DNA from: Toxonevra muliebris
Taxonomy: Eukaryota; Arthropoda; Insecta; Diptera; Pallopteridae
DNA: 64,000 bases
Direction of reading: 5' to 3'
Assembly: GCA_963691655.1 (NCBI GenBank)
Contig: OY829328.1
Coordinates: 34,739,890-34,803,889 of the forward strand
The notes below the pieces were generated by a model. The model was not told the origin of the DNA. It saw nothing but the letters and a program-made list of their open reading frames with translations, and made no database searches. Position numbers and translations under genes: made by a program. Positions 1 to 9,735 of the stretch are shown here, piece by piece (within the stretch, counting starts at the first letter, position 1; each line of letters begins with the position of its first letter).

Positions 1-700
1 TTAAAACTAGAGCTGACCCGGTAGTGCAGTCACTTTTCCAAATGGAAAACAATCCCAGTGTTAACGTATCTAATTACCATCGCAAACAACTGGTGAAAGA
101 AGTGCAGCGTCATCCACTTGATTTTGGTTCGATGGAAGCCAGATGTAAGTAACCATATCTCTAATATAAAACATGTATTTTACCCTAATTTCTTTTACCT
201 ATAATTTATCAGTAGCTAAAATGACTGGAACAATACGCCGCTTTCAAGAGCATATGGAAAAGTTTCCGCGTGATCGTCATATTAAGGTGATGCTAAAGGA
301 AATGATTGAAAAACGTAAAAAGTTTCTCAAGTATTTGCGTCGTTGGGATTATCGTCGCTTTGAGTGGGTATTGGAAAAACTGGATCTAGTATATAAGCCC
401 CCACCACCGAAATTTCACTGGATTACCCGTAAGGAGTCACTACAAAAACTCACCGATGAGTATGGTGAACAGATTAAAGAGCAACGCTTAGGGGAATATC
501 GACAGGCGCTGGAAGCACAACAAATTTCTTTTCTGGAAGAAGCTATTAAAAAAATGATTTTTGTGCGCAAGGAGCAAATTGAATGTGAAATACCAGTGAC
601 TGTGACAGAGGAACGAATTGAGGATGCGAAAAAGCAACTTGAGGAACTAAAAAAAGAAAAAGCCACCGCAGATTTAGCTAAGCAAAAGGACGAGGGTTGA
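1..700 (+). CDS. bonsai: Mitochondrial ribosomal protein S15 (uS15m), 3' part
   Basis: Component of the small subunit of the mitochondrial ribosome, binding 12S rRNA. The gene runs in from the left edge. Exon A (1-144, frame 3) encodes a segment ending in DFGSMEAR; a GT donor follows at 145. Exon B begins after the AG at 211-212, so 213-700 is coding and the split codon reads Leu, giving the join ARLAKMTGTIRRFQEHMEK. The S15 core is clear: the helix with TGTIRRFQEHMEKFPRD, then RKKFLKYLRRWDYRRFEWVLEKLDL, which is the conserved uS15 RNA-binding signature. After the core comes a lysine/glutamate-rich coiled C-terminal tail typical of the mitochondrial form. An AATAAA at 724-729 lies 24 bases after the stop. 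The upstream exons with the targeting peptide are outside the window. The Drosophila orthologue is bonsai (mRpS15). The family call is secure; the symbol is by orthology. Confidence 0.88.
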
Positions 701-1281
701 ATGTAAATTAATTTCTATTGTCAAATAAACAATTTTTTGAAAAATTTAATATTAAACTTATACTGAACTTCAGATGTTCTCTAATTTTTCAGCGTTTGTA
801 ATAATAACGACGCCAAGATTCAATGTAATTACGGCACCTTAGGCCACCTTTCTTTCAGCATAGAATCTACTGATGAGGAATTTAGGTACGTTCGTTAGAG
901 TTTGAAAATTGCTTGTAAAGACTCAGAGGGACAGAGTGGCCAGCTTGTGTGGAAATACAATTGTCCTTATTGGCTTAAATAAAACTCGGAAAGAGAACAT
1001 AATTTCAAGGAAATCTAACCTACAGTTGAATAGAAGAGTTTCATTTCATCTGCATCACTTTCAAAATAAAACCACTGAATCATAAAATATAATTTTTGTG
1101 TAATCTGCGTCATCAACCATAAAGTGTGCATATATTGTTTTTTTAATATATGCTAAATTCAGTTCGGTAAATAGTAATAACTAGTATACGAAAATATATA
1201 AAAATACTTAAAATATTGATTAAAAATTGGAAAAAAAACTAAACTACTATGATATCGAGTATACTACAATGCAATTGGTAT
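701..1281. other. Convergent 3' flank between mRpS15 and Cdk9
   Basis: Tail-to-tail spacer of about 580 bases holding the 3' UTRs of both genes. It is AT-rich. I see no ORF, repeat or RNA gene that I can support in it. Confidence 0.6.
724..729 (+). terminator. Polyadenylation signal of mRpS15
   Basis: Canonical AATAAA hexamer 24 bases downstream of the mRpS15 stop codon, in the correct orientation. A second A-rich AATAAA occurs near 978, so the 3' end could vary. Confidence 0.55.
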
Positions 1282-2683
1282 CTACCACACTCTATCGATT
1301 AAACTATTATCCTGTGGCCGTTGATTCGTTGTTGCCATCTGCTGATGATAGTTACGCATTTGATTGCTACGCCTCGGCTGCGCCAAATACTCGAACATAC
1401 TTTGTAAATGCTGCGACAACATTTTACTTAAGTCACTTGGCATCGGATCTGTCCAAAAGAAATCGTGATTTAAAGCTGTGTCTGCATCTATGCGTTTCTT
1501 TGGATCGAGCGTGAGCAATTTGTCAAGCAAATCACAACCGTGTGTATCTTTAACGTAAGGACGTAAACGCTCTTTGACTCGTCGTTTTTGATTTTTCGGT
1601 AGCTCTACAGATTTATACAGCTCCAGATCCTCAACACCGGGCCATACATCAGGCGTAAAGGAGCCACACAATTGTGAAATAAAATTCAATTGCTGTTGTT
1701 CTGTATTACCCTGCATTATGGGCGAACGTGTCCACATCTCAGCCATTATACAACCAGCACCCCACATATCCACGGGTGGACCATAATTACGATCACCCAA
1801 CAGTAGTTCAGGCGGGCGATACCACAATGTGACCACGCGATTAGTGTAGCGATTTTTGGCATCATTTTTTGGTATACTAAAAGCACGTGCTAAACCAAAG
1901 TCGGCCAATTTCAGCACCCCGTGTTTTGTTATTAACACATTTGCGGCTTTCATGTCACGATGCAGAATCTTGAAAAATGAAAGTATAACAAATGTTAGAG
2001 TTTAAACATTCACTTTTTTAGGATCGACATACCTTATTGCTGTGTATATAGTAGAGACCATTGAGCAACTGTTGCATGACCTTCTTTATCTCGCCCAAGC
2101 TAAATTTAACGTTAATATTCGACAGCAATCCGGCCAAGTCGTGCTCACAGAAATCGAAAACCAAATAAAAAGTAGAACGATAACCATTGTTGGAAGTGGC
2201 CTTGGTACGGCATATTTCAATCAGATTGACGACATTCTCATGTTTCAGCAGCTGCAAAATGCGTATCTCACGCAATGCCGTGATAGGAAACTGTAAAGCA
2301 ATCGCATGTATTCAATCAATTTATTGAAATTAATAAAAATATTGTACACCTACTCCCTCTTTTTCGTTATCCATCAGTACCTTCTTCATGGCTACAAATT
2401 TCTTATTACTCTTCTTTTCACGTGCTTTAAATACCTCTCTGCAAGCCAATTATTGTTCAGTGAAGTACTTCAACATTTTGTTATTTTAAACTTACCCAAA
2501 GGTGCCTTGACCTATTTTAGCGACTTTCTCATATTTGGATGATTCGTCACAGTATGGAAAATCATAATCCTCGATGTATTTCTGTTTTTCTGCAAGGGAA
2601 AGAGGGCGTGATCCTGGTGCGACATTCGACTGGGACTGTATTTGCATTGGTTGCAATTGTTCATCACGCCCACGAGAGGACAT
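1282..2683 (-). CDS. Cdk9: Cyclin-dependent kinase 9 (P-TEFb catalytic subunit)
   Basis: Serine/threonine kinase that, with cyclin T, phosphorylates the RNA polymerase II C-terminal domain and pause factors to allow elongation. I assemble four coding exons on the minus strand: 2683-2496, 2438-2354, 2290-2033 and 1968-1282. All have GT donors and AG acceptors, and the phases join (GTFG|EVFKARE, EKEG|FPITALRE, HSNK|ILHRDMK). The product is 405 residues, close to the fly family length. Visible motifs: glycine loop KIGQGTFGEVF (about 56-66), catalytic Lys81 in VAMKK, the PITALRE helix (93-99) that marks CDK9, HRDMKAAN (180-187), DFG at 200-202 and T-loop Thr219 in RYTNRVVTLWYRPPE. No key residue is missing. 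The start MSSRGRD was chosen because the reading frame upstream of it carries no kinase-like sequence. Confidence 0.93.
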
Positions 2684-3359
2684 TTTCGATAATGTATTGT
2701 TTCGTCGAATTTTTAAACTTTTATTTCTTATGGAAAACTTTTTTTCCACAATTTCTTTGTTGGATTCTTTATTTAACACTTTATACCGCCAGAGAAAAAT
2801 ATTTTACACCAGCACTGTCAAAATAATGCTAAGAGTAATAATGTGCGGAGGAACTGCCAGATGCAAAAAATATTTGACAAATATTCAACTTTCTTTAATT
2901 TTATTTTAAAGTTGAACTTAAAGCCATAAAAGTTTGGGCCTACTTTAAGGTTTAATTATAGAAATACTTTTTTAAAATAATAATAATTATATTAAAGTTC
3001 AAATCTTTTATATAATTTTAGGTTATGCGGCATAACCATACCTATTACAACTGAGCATTTGTTGTTTTACTATGAACTTATTTTGTCCTGTTGCCTTGTA
3101 CTGCACATCTGGTTGTAATATGTTGCAAAAATAACAACATATTTTGTTGCATTGCTTTATTATAACTGAAAATTTCCCATTTCACTATGTCTATTCTGAT
3201 CCTGTTGTGTCGCTTAGCACATCTGTGTGCAATATGTTACAACAGTTTCCTTTATTCTGCTTTTTTTCTATTTTCTGTTGTAGTATAGGCGACTTACACA
3301 ATTATGCAGTTTGCACCATGTGTTGCTCGTTTATTTGAGTATGCATTTCTAATGGCTTA
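2684..3359. other. Upstream region of Cdk9 with a diverged tandem repeat
   Basis: AT-rich DNA 5' of Cdk9 that should contain its promoter. Between about 3048 and 3250 two diverged copies of a unit of roughly 115 bases follow each other: both run from AACTGA..., through TCCTGTTG, to a CACATCTG...AATATGTT motif. No ORF in it looks like a protein. Confidence 0.4.
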
Positions 3360-3420
3360 AACACTTTTCACGGTCAGTTTTTGCCGCGCGACATGCAATA
3401 AAATACATAAAGATATTTTG

Positions 3421-3575
3421 CATAGTGACTGTTCACACGAGCGCAAGCATGAATATCTGTCTGAAAGAGAGGTAGAAAAAATAAATGGTAAGAAAGAGAT
3501 AACTACCAATTTTGTCTACCTCTCTCTTTCAGACAGCTGTTCATTCTTGCGTCCGTGAGAACAGCCACATGGACC
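3421..3575. mobile_element. Fold-back / MITE-like element
   Basis: Two arms of about 54 bases face each other: the left arm (from about 3421) reads ...CACACGAGCGCAAGCATGAA...CTGTCTGAAAGAGAGGTAGA, and the right arm (to about 3575) is its imperfect reverse complement. A spacer of some 45 bases separates them. A single related arm lies at 28011-28070, so this is a dispersed family rather than a local palindrome. No coding capacity. Confidence 0.6.
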
Positions 3576-4363
3576 CCTATTATACGCAGAAATTCTTCGG
3601 GCAATCAGTTGCATGCAATTCGAGTTCAAAAGTGAAAAGGGTGAGTACCTTGCAGAGTAGGCAAAATTGCACGGTCGCTGATTTTGCTGTACTACTTGAC
3701 CATTTCTTTTAACTCTTTCGTAGTTTTGCGTGATTGCTTTATATTCTTATTCTCATTTTAAGAGCTTCACATAGATTTATGTACACAAAACTAATTCGTC
3801 AGCGTTTAGATTTTTTTTTTTGAGGATTTTGAAAATTTAAGTGTATGTGAAAATTTATTAAAAACTGTTAAAAAATGATATCAAAAAATAATAAACAATA
3901 AAATCTTATCATTATTAGAATGTATGCAAAAGCACAAATTAAATGGCAAAAGTATTGCAATTCAGTTTCTGATGTATTGCAGAGTATAATAGAACATGAA
4001 ATTACATAGCAACTTCAAAGAGAATTGGCAACAGCTGCAACTCAACTATTGCTACGTATAACACGATGCATCGGCATGTTACATTTCGTTAATTGCATGT
4101 CAAATTTATGGGTGAGAAGCTTGCGGGGTAGACAAAGATCCATGGTCTACTCTCTGTTTGTCTGCTTTTTGACCAGAAAACTTGTTTCTGGAACAGTTAA
4201 ATGAGTTGGGTAAGACTCAAAGGGTCATTTTCCCCTCCTATCGTCAAATTTGTGTGTTTCCTCGTCTAAAAGCGGATTTTTACAGTTTATCATCTTGTCA
4301 CACATTATGACTTGTGAAACACATTATGACTTGTCATGTATTACTAACTTTATTACAAGACAG

Positions 4364-4371
4364 CTCTGTAG
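4364..4371. repeat. Left 8-bp target-site duplication of the hAT element
   Basis: CTCTGTAG immediately left of the TIR; identical to 5826-5833 on the right side. Confidence 0.85.
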
Positions 4372-4879
4372 TAGGGATGTGCAACTGGAAAGAAAAATCG
4401 ATTTTCGACTTTTGAATTGAAAATCGATTAATCGACTATTTTCGAGTTTTTGTTGCATCCAATAAAATAAAACGAAACAAGAAAATTTCGATATGAATTA
4501 TTTATGTATGTGTATTTATTTACAATATATGAGCCGTTGTGTGCGAGTCAAAATCAGATTTTTAAAAATACAATGGTTTTGTAGAAGTGCTGCTCAAAAT
4601 AGGGTTCTTGTAAAATTTATTTTCCAGATTTGTAGGCAGCTTTATAGAACATATGTTCAACTTATTATTTTTATTGAATGAAATATAAAAGAAGTAAATG
4701 GTTTGTTTTAAATTGCACACAGTTTACATGACCTTAGTGCAACCAGCCGATCCCTTCCCCCCTTTCCCCCCTCCCCCTTTAATTGTTCCGTTCATCGTCT
4801 TTTTGCTTATTCCGGCGGTATTATTTTACATTTATTTTTCGTCTTTGTATGGGAATTTTGTGCGAGTGAATGGGATAGC

Positions 4880-5455
4880 CCATGGTAGAGGTATTTAGAA
4901 GTAGATGCATTTTTTCAAACAGTATCCCTTTTGAATTTTTGATAAGTAAGGCTGTGGATATATTACGAGTATGCTCGGCGAACACCATGAAATTGTTGTT
5001 GCACCGAACACAAAGAGAAGAGTCTTTATTCACTCTCACACCGAACACGATATGCTCGGTGTATTGTACACCGAACACGCAGAGTATTCAGGGTGGCAAT
5101 GAGTTATTTTACAAAACAGTATCATTACATACAAAATAGTATTAAACAAACGAGTATATTTTGACAAAACACAACTCTACAAGGAGCTGAATGTAATTTT
5201 ATTTACAATAAAATATATAAATAATGTTATTTCTTTTTTAGCAAATACCTTGAACATATTAAGAGTTAATAAATAGTATAAAAGGCAGAAACTAATTCTC
5301 CCTATGTACATGCAGTACTGTGCAAATTATTTTCCTACAAATTCTGACTTAAAAATTGGACTATTAAAATACAACGCTGTTGTAAAAAGGATTATAGTTT
5401 CAAAACAAATGAACTCCTCTTACTTGTCAAAATGCATATACCATCTTAATTCTTC
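4880..5455 (+). repeat. Dispersed repeat R inside the hAT element (interrupted)
   Basis: Starts CATGGTAGAGGTATTTAGAA and ends near ACTTGTCAAAATGC. The same sequence occurs in reverse orientation at 62388-62806, and a fragment (CATGTACAT..GCAAATTATTTTC) lies near 14700-14760. Here the copy is split by a MITE at 4951-5195. It has no recognisable protein; short frames such as the one starting MVEVFR occur in both large copies but decay quickly. Confidence 0.65.
4951..5195 (+). mobile_element. MITE (GAACACCATGAAATTG family), 3'-truncated copy
   Basis: Begins GCTGTGGATATATTACGAG and carries CGGCGAACACCATGAAATTG. It matches the reverse complement of 51109-51394 almost throughout but lacks the last part of that copy. 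Two shorter relatives are at 25487-25590 and 28154-28239. Non-coding. Confidence 0.7.
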
Positions 5456-5825
5456 TGCCATCGGATAGTCTATGGATGTGTGAACTTCACACATCTCACA
5501 CTGTGAAGTATAATAATACACAGTAGACTAAAGAGGGAGAAAACTGTTTTAGAACTATTTTAAAATAAAATGTCCAGCTGTATGTACTAGAGCTGCACAT
5601 GCATGTACTACAAATCCACAGTTGGAAAAATTTTATCAAATTTAAAATATAAGTGTGAACTGAATTGGTAGTTTTAAAAAAATTTTATACTAAAAGTCGA
5701 AAGTAAAAGTCGACTTTCGATCAAGTTTGGCAATTTAAAGTCGATCATAGAAAGTTGAAATTTTGTGCTAAAAGTCGATTAAAAATCGATTTCGATTAAA
5801 GTCGAAATCGTTTTGCACATCCCTA

Positions 5826-5833
5826 CTCTGTAG
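5826..5833. repeat. Right 8-bp target-site duplication of the hAT element
   Basis: CTCTGTAG immediately right of the TIR; identical to 4364-4371. Confidence 0.85.
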
Positions 5834-6343
5834 CAATAAATCTTGTAATAAACTGACGTTTATACAAAAACAAAACAAGCAGCGAGGATACGACTGTCAA
5901 ATATTTTATTTTGAAGCAACGAACTTCGATTCAACGATTTCTATTATATAAATATTAATTTGCAGAAGTGTTTCTGATTCTTTCAAAGCATTTAGTGCGA
6001 TAATACATTTTAATTTTTGTGTAACTGCATATCTTGTTGCACATACATATAAATTCACCGTTAGAATGAAATATCTAGACAAAATTTGCTCACTTCAATT
6101 TATGATATACCTTTAGTAATAAATTATGCAATAATAATTGCCCGTCGAGACACGGGGTTATACTCAACTCTGTAAACTTCTGAGTCTTTCATCCTTTTTT
6201 TCTAAATTTATAATCATTTAGTTCTATTATGTCCTTTAATTAATTACTTTTAGTGCAGACATACTTTATTTACTTGATATTTATTTGGGGTCACTGCCGT
6301 TTCGCACTGACATTATTTGTATTAACCCATTCATGTCAGCACT

Positions 6344-6820
6344 AGGGCAGCCAGATTTTTGAACCGCGAAATCAGTACATTAAACGTTGAAAATCAGGAC
6401 AAATCAGTACAGTTTTTAATGCTTGTATTACTTAGCAATTTCAATGAAAAATAGTGATATAAACGTCCTGATATTTTTCTCCGATTTTGTTTCGTTTCTT
6501 TTACATGTTTTTTCTTCGTCAGTAGACAATGTTGATCACGTATCAGTTTCCATATTTACAGGATTGTGAGAGCTGAGGACAATAATCAAACTCAATAACA
6601 AATTACCTTCACTCATATAAACATTTTGCTTTTCTCCCCTCGATAGCAGCAACGCGTATGTAAATTTATTTTGTGAAAAATCAAAAAAACCAAACAGGGT
6701 GAGACTGTCTGCAAAAACGATTTTTAAACCATTAAGGTACTGATTTCGTGATTTCAAAAATTAGTATTTAAAAAAATAATCAGGACATATACTGATCAAA
6801 TCAGTACTTCGGGCTAGTCA
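6344..6820. mobile_element. TIR element, copy 1 (AGGGCAGCCAGA family)
   Basis: Starts AGGGCAGCCAGATTTTTGAA and ends with CAAATCAGTACTTCGGGCTAG. A second copy in the same orientation occupies about 7673-8097, and its right end TCTGGCTACCCT is the reverse complement of this copy's left end, defining a TIR of about 12 bases. Shared internal blocks include TTCTTCGTCAGTAGACAATG and CTCGATAGCAGCAACGCGTA. No transposase seen. Confidence 0.6.
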
Positions 6821-6954
6821 GCACCCAGATTGAACGAATATACTAAAATTTTCAACACTTGTTAGTACTAGTCCTAAATAGAAAAATCAGAAAAATATTT
6901 TAAGGTTTGTGCGTGGTAACTGTGTTAATGTTTACGTATGATAAACTATATTTT

Positions 6955-7600
6955 ACACGGTCTGTTCACGTACAAACAATTGTTACAATTGATGCAAGTT
7001 TCTACTGGTAAAGTGTTCACGTACTCGAAAAACTTGCAACGAGAGAGAAAAACAAAAGCGTGAAAAAGTGAGAGAGAAAAAAAGTAGCTGCAAATTTCTA
7101 CTAGTAAAATTTTTACTTGCAACAATTTTTAGCTGCCGAAAAAAAAGAACTGTCAAAAATTTGAACGTCATCAAGAAGTGTGTTGTGTTAATTTTAGTAA
7201 ATTTGTTGTGGGTTTTAATAAAATTGAGGAGGAAAAGAAATATTTGTGATATTGTGGAAGAAGTAGTATTTGTGAATACTGGTGTGCACACAAGAAATTG
7301 TTTCAGAAAATTATAAATTCCTAGCAGCATGCAAAAAAACGACATCTAAATATTGTAATAATTTATTAATTGCACATTTCAATGCTATTTTCTATACATT
7401 CTACTTTTCACTCCCTTTGGAGAGTACTTTACTTCAATTTGAGATGGTTCCATTTGAATATTTTTATTTAATTTACAAAAATCACAAATGCACAATATTT
7501 TTTTCCGCTAAAAATTAGCTGTCAAAACAATCGATCAGCTGTTTACTTATAAGTTTTTACTAGTTTTCCGTTCACGTACTTTTTCTGCTATTTGTCTCTT
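6955..7600. repeat. Repeat-derived DNA between the two TIR-element copies
   Basis: Contains GTTCACGTAC words near both sides (about 6964, 7013 and 7571) and a segment at about 6990-7130 (GCAAGTTTCTACTGGTAAAG, CTTGCAACGAGAGAG, TACTTGCAAC) that reappears in reverse complement at about 8890-9050. It looks like a decayed element; the ends are not resolved and no convincing protein is encoded. Confidence 0.4.
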
Positions 7601-7672
7601 TGCGAGAATATTTTTCTCGATCTATCTTTAGCTGGGAAAGTATTTAACCTTCCTCCCCTTTATAATCATTTT

Positions 7673-8097
7673 GTGGCTAGATTTTTGAACAGCGAAATCC
7701 TTACATTAGACGTTGGAAAGCAGAGAAAATCACTCTTTCTCCGATTTTGTGTGTTCATTTTACATTTTTTCTTCGTCAGTAGACAATGTTTATTACGTAT
7801 CAATCTCCATATTTAGAGGATTTTGAGAGGTGAGGACAATAATCAAATTCAATTAATAACAAATTCCTTTCACTCATTTAAAAATTTACGTTAACCGACT
7901 TTTCTTCAAGCAAATATTGATTTCCTCCTCTCGATAGCAGCAACGCGTATGTATTTTATTTTGTGAACAATCTGCAAATCAATTTTAAGACCATTAAGGT
8001 TAAGCACAAATATTTTAATGATATTAATTTGAAAAAATTAGTACAAAATACAAAAATCAGGACATGTCCTGATCAAATCAGTATGTCTGGCTACCCT
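7673..8097. mobile_element. TIR element, copy 2 (AGGGCAGCCAGA family)
   Basis: Second copy of the element at 6344-6820, same orientation, starting GTGGCTAGATTTTTGAACAG and ending GTCTGGCTACCCT. Many substitutions and small indels separate the copies, so they are old. Non-coding. Confidence 0.6.
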
Positions 8098-9735
8098 ATT
8101 TAGACTTTAAATTTTAAGTTAAATAACACATCTCGCTTTATTGTTTTTTTTTTTCAATCTATTTTTAACAATATTACTTAGCTTCGTGTCATTTCGCACT
8201 TTTTTTTTAAAACTGCAATAATGGGATAGAAAAAATGTAATCAAAATAAATTTTAGTAGAATTGAGTTTTTTTCTTGAAAAAAGCTGTCTTTTGTGTCGC
8301 TTTTGGCGTCAAAAGCCAAAACGAATATGTGAAATATACAGTTTGAGAAACTTATAAAAAACACTCTATTTGCGTATATCATAATGGGTTAAAATGCAAT
8401 TATCATTACTGTGGAAAACATAAAAATATGATTAACTTCACTAATTTTAGGCAATACATTGTTTGGAACGCACGAAATATTCTTTTGTTTTTCATAAACA
8501 AATTATATGCACCACTTTTTCCCACATGCGGGAAAGTCGGTAATTTTATTTCAACATTTTGAAAGCGTACAACTTTGACGACTGAGCAAAGTTCTTCATT
8601 GTAGGTTTTTTTGTACAAGTCTCAGTTAGATGAGCCAGGCAGTCATTTTGATGTCCGGACGCCTCCTTTACCATTTAACCTGTATGGTATGAATATTAGA
8701 ACATTAAAGACAGTAGGAGATTAATCTGTCAGAAAAATAAAAATATCACAAAAAGTAAACGAACGATTGTAAAAGTCGAATGCAAAAACTTGGTCGGCAT
8801 GGAAAAGAAGAGGAAACTTGATTCCCTTCTTGAATGATTTAAAGTAAGTTCTAGATCCTAATTAAACAGGTTTTTACTTACTTCTTCCATCGTAAATACA
8901 AGTTTCCAATTTTTTGTTTACGTAAAATACAATTTTCTTGCTTGCAAATTCTTACAAGTAAAAATTTATCCAGTCATAAATTGCAACTTTTCTCACAGCG
9001 AACAGTCACTTTGCTCTCTCATTTCCTGTCTCGTTGCAAGTTTTTTTTTGTGTAAATGAAAAATTTATGATAATTTGGACAAAATTTATGATAATTTGGA
9101 CAAAATTTATGATAATTTGTACAAATTTTTTATATTCGAACTATTTCTGTTCATCTGGATGAGCTACTAATTAATTTGACTCCATTTTTTGCTATTTCTC
9201 GTGCCCCAAAAATGTCCCTTTAAGTGAACAGTTTTGTGAGTCACTGTACCATATTTGAAAGATTTAAATAAAATTGGTTTTCATATACTAGAATAAGTCA
9301 GCATATGCATTTAATTACATACTTTTAATTGATACTTAAATAAATGTATATCTATGTAAGGCTTAATGAATTGAGCTTACAACGTAAAAGGGAATTTTAA
9401 ACAAGCCTAAATATAAAGTAATGCTAAAGTAGCGACACTGGTAAGCAGGTTTTGTTATAAGTAGTGGTAAGCATATTTATAAATAAATAGATATCATTCA
9501 ATTTTAAACTATGTTCTAAAGTAGTAATTTGTCAATTTTCTTTTACAATAGATACCAAATGTTTTATGTAGTTTTTGTTTTTTTCCAGCTGCATTACAGG
9601 CAAAACTTCGAAAAATACATATTTCATGTAATTTACTGATTTCTTTTCATTGGATGGCGTCTTCTTCAAAGATTTCACTCCACATTTGGGAGAACTTAAG
9701 CAAATCACATCCATCGTGGGCTGAGAAATATAATT
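8098..9735. other. Gene-free region, partly repeat-derived
   Basis: AT-rich. About 8890-9050 is an inverted relative of 6990-7130. A three-copy 21-bp tandem repeat lies at 9060-9122. Nothing else that I can support; the short ORFs on both strands look random. The right side lies in the 3' flank of the ZRANB2 homologue. Confidence 0.4.
9060..9122. repeat. 21-bp tandem repeat, 3 copies
   Basis: Three head-to-tail copies of a 21-base unit containing ATTTATGATAATTTGGAC; the first two are identical and the third has one G-to-T change. Confidence 0.85.

Larger units (their letters stand above)
4372..5825. mobile_element. Non-autonomous hAT-like transposon
   Basis: The ends are TAGGGATGTGCAA and its exact reverse complement TTGCACATCCCTA. 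They are flanked on both sides by the same 8 bases, CTCTGTAG (4364-4371 and 5826-5833). An 8-bp target duplication with short TIRs is the hAT hallmark. Both subterminal zones are packed with short TCGA-containing words (for example around 4397-4440 and 5695-5810), as expected for transposase-binding subterminal repeats. No transposase ORF is present. The interior carries a second repeat (about 4880-5455), itself interrupted by a MITE (4951-5195), plus a pyrimidine-rich tract at about 4752-4780. Confidence 0.85.

Noticed and set aside
415..666. Minus-strand 83-codon frame opposite mRpS15
   Set aside because: Shadow of the S15 coding exon; Ser/Cys-rich with no family resemblance.
1227..1514. 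Plus-strand 95-codon frame over the Cdk9 last exon
   Set aside because: Antisense shadow of Cdk9.
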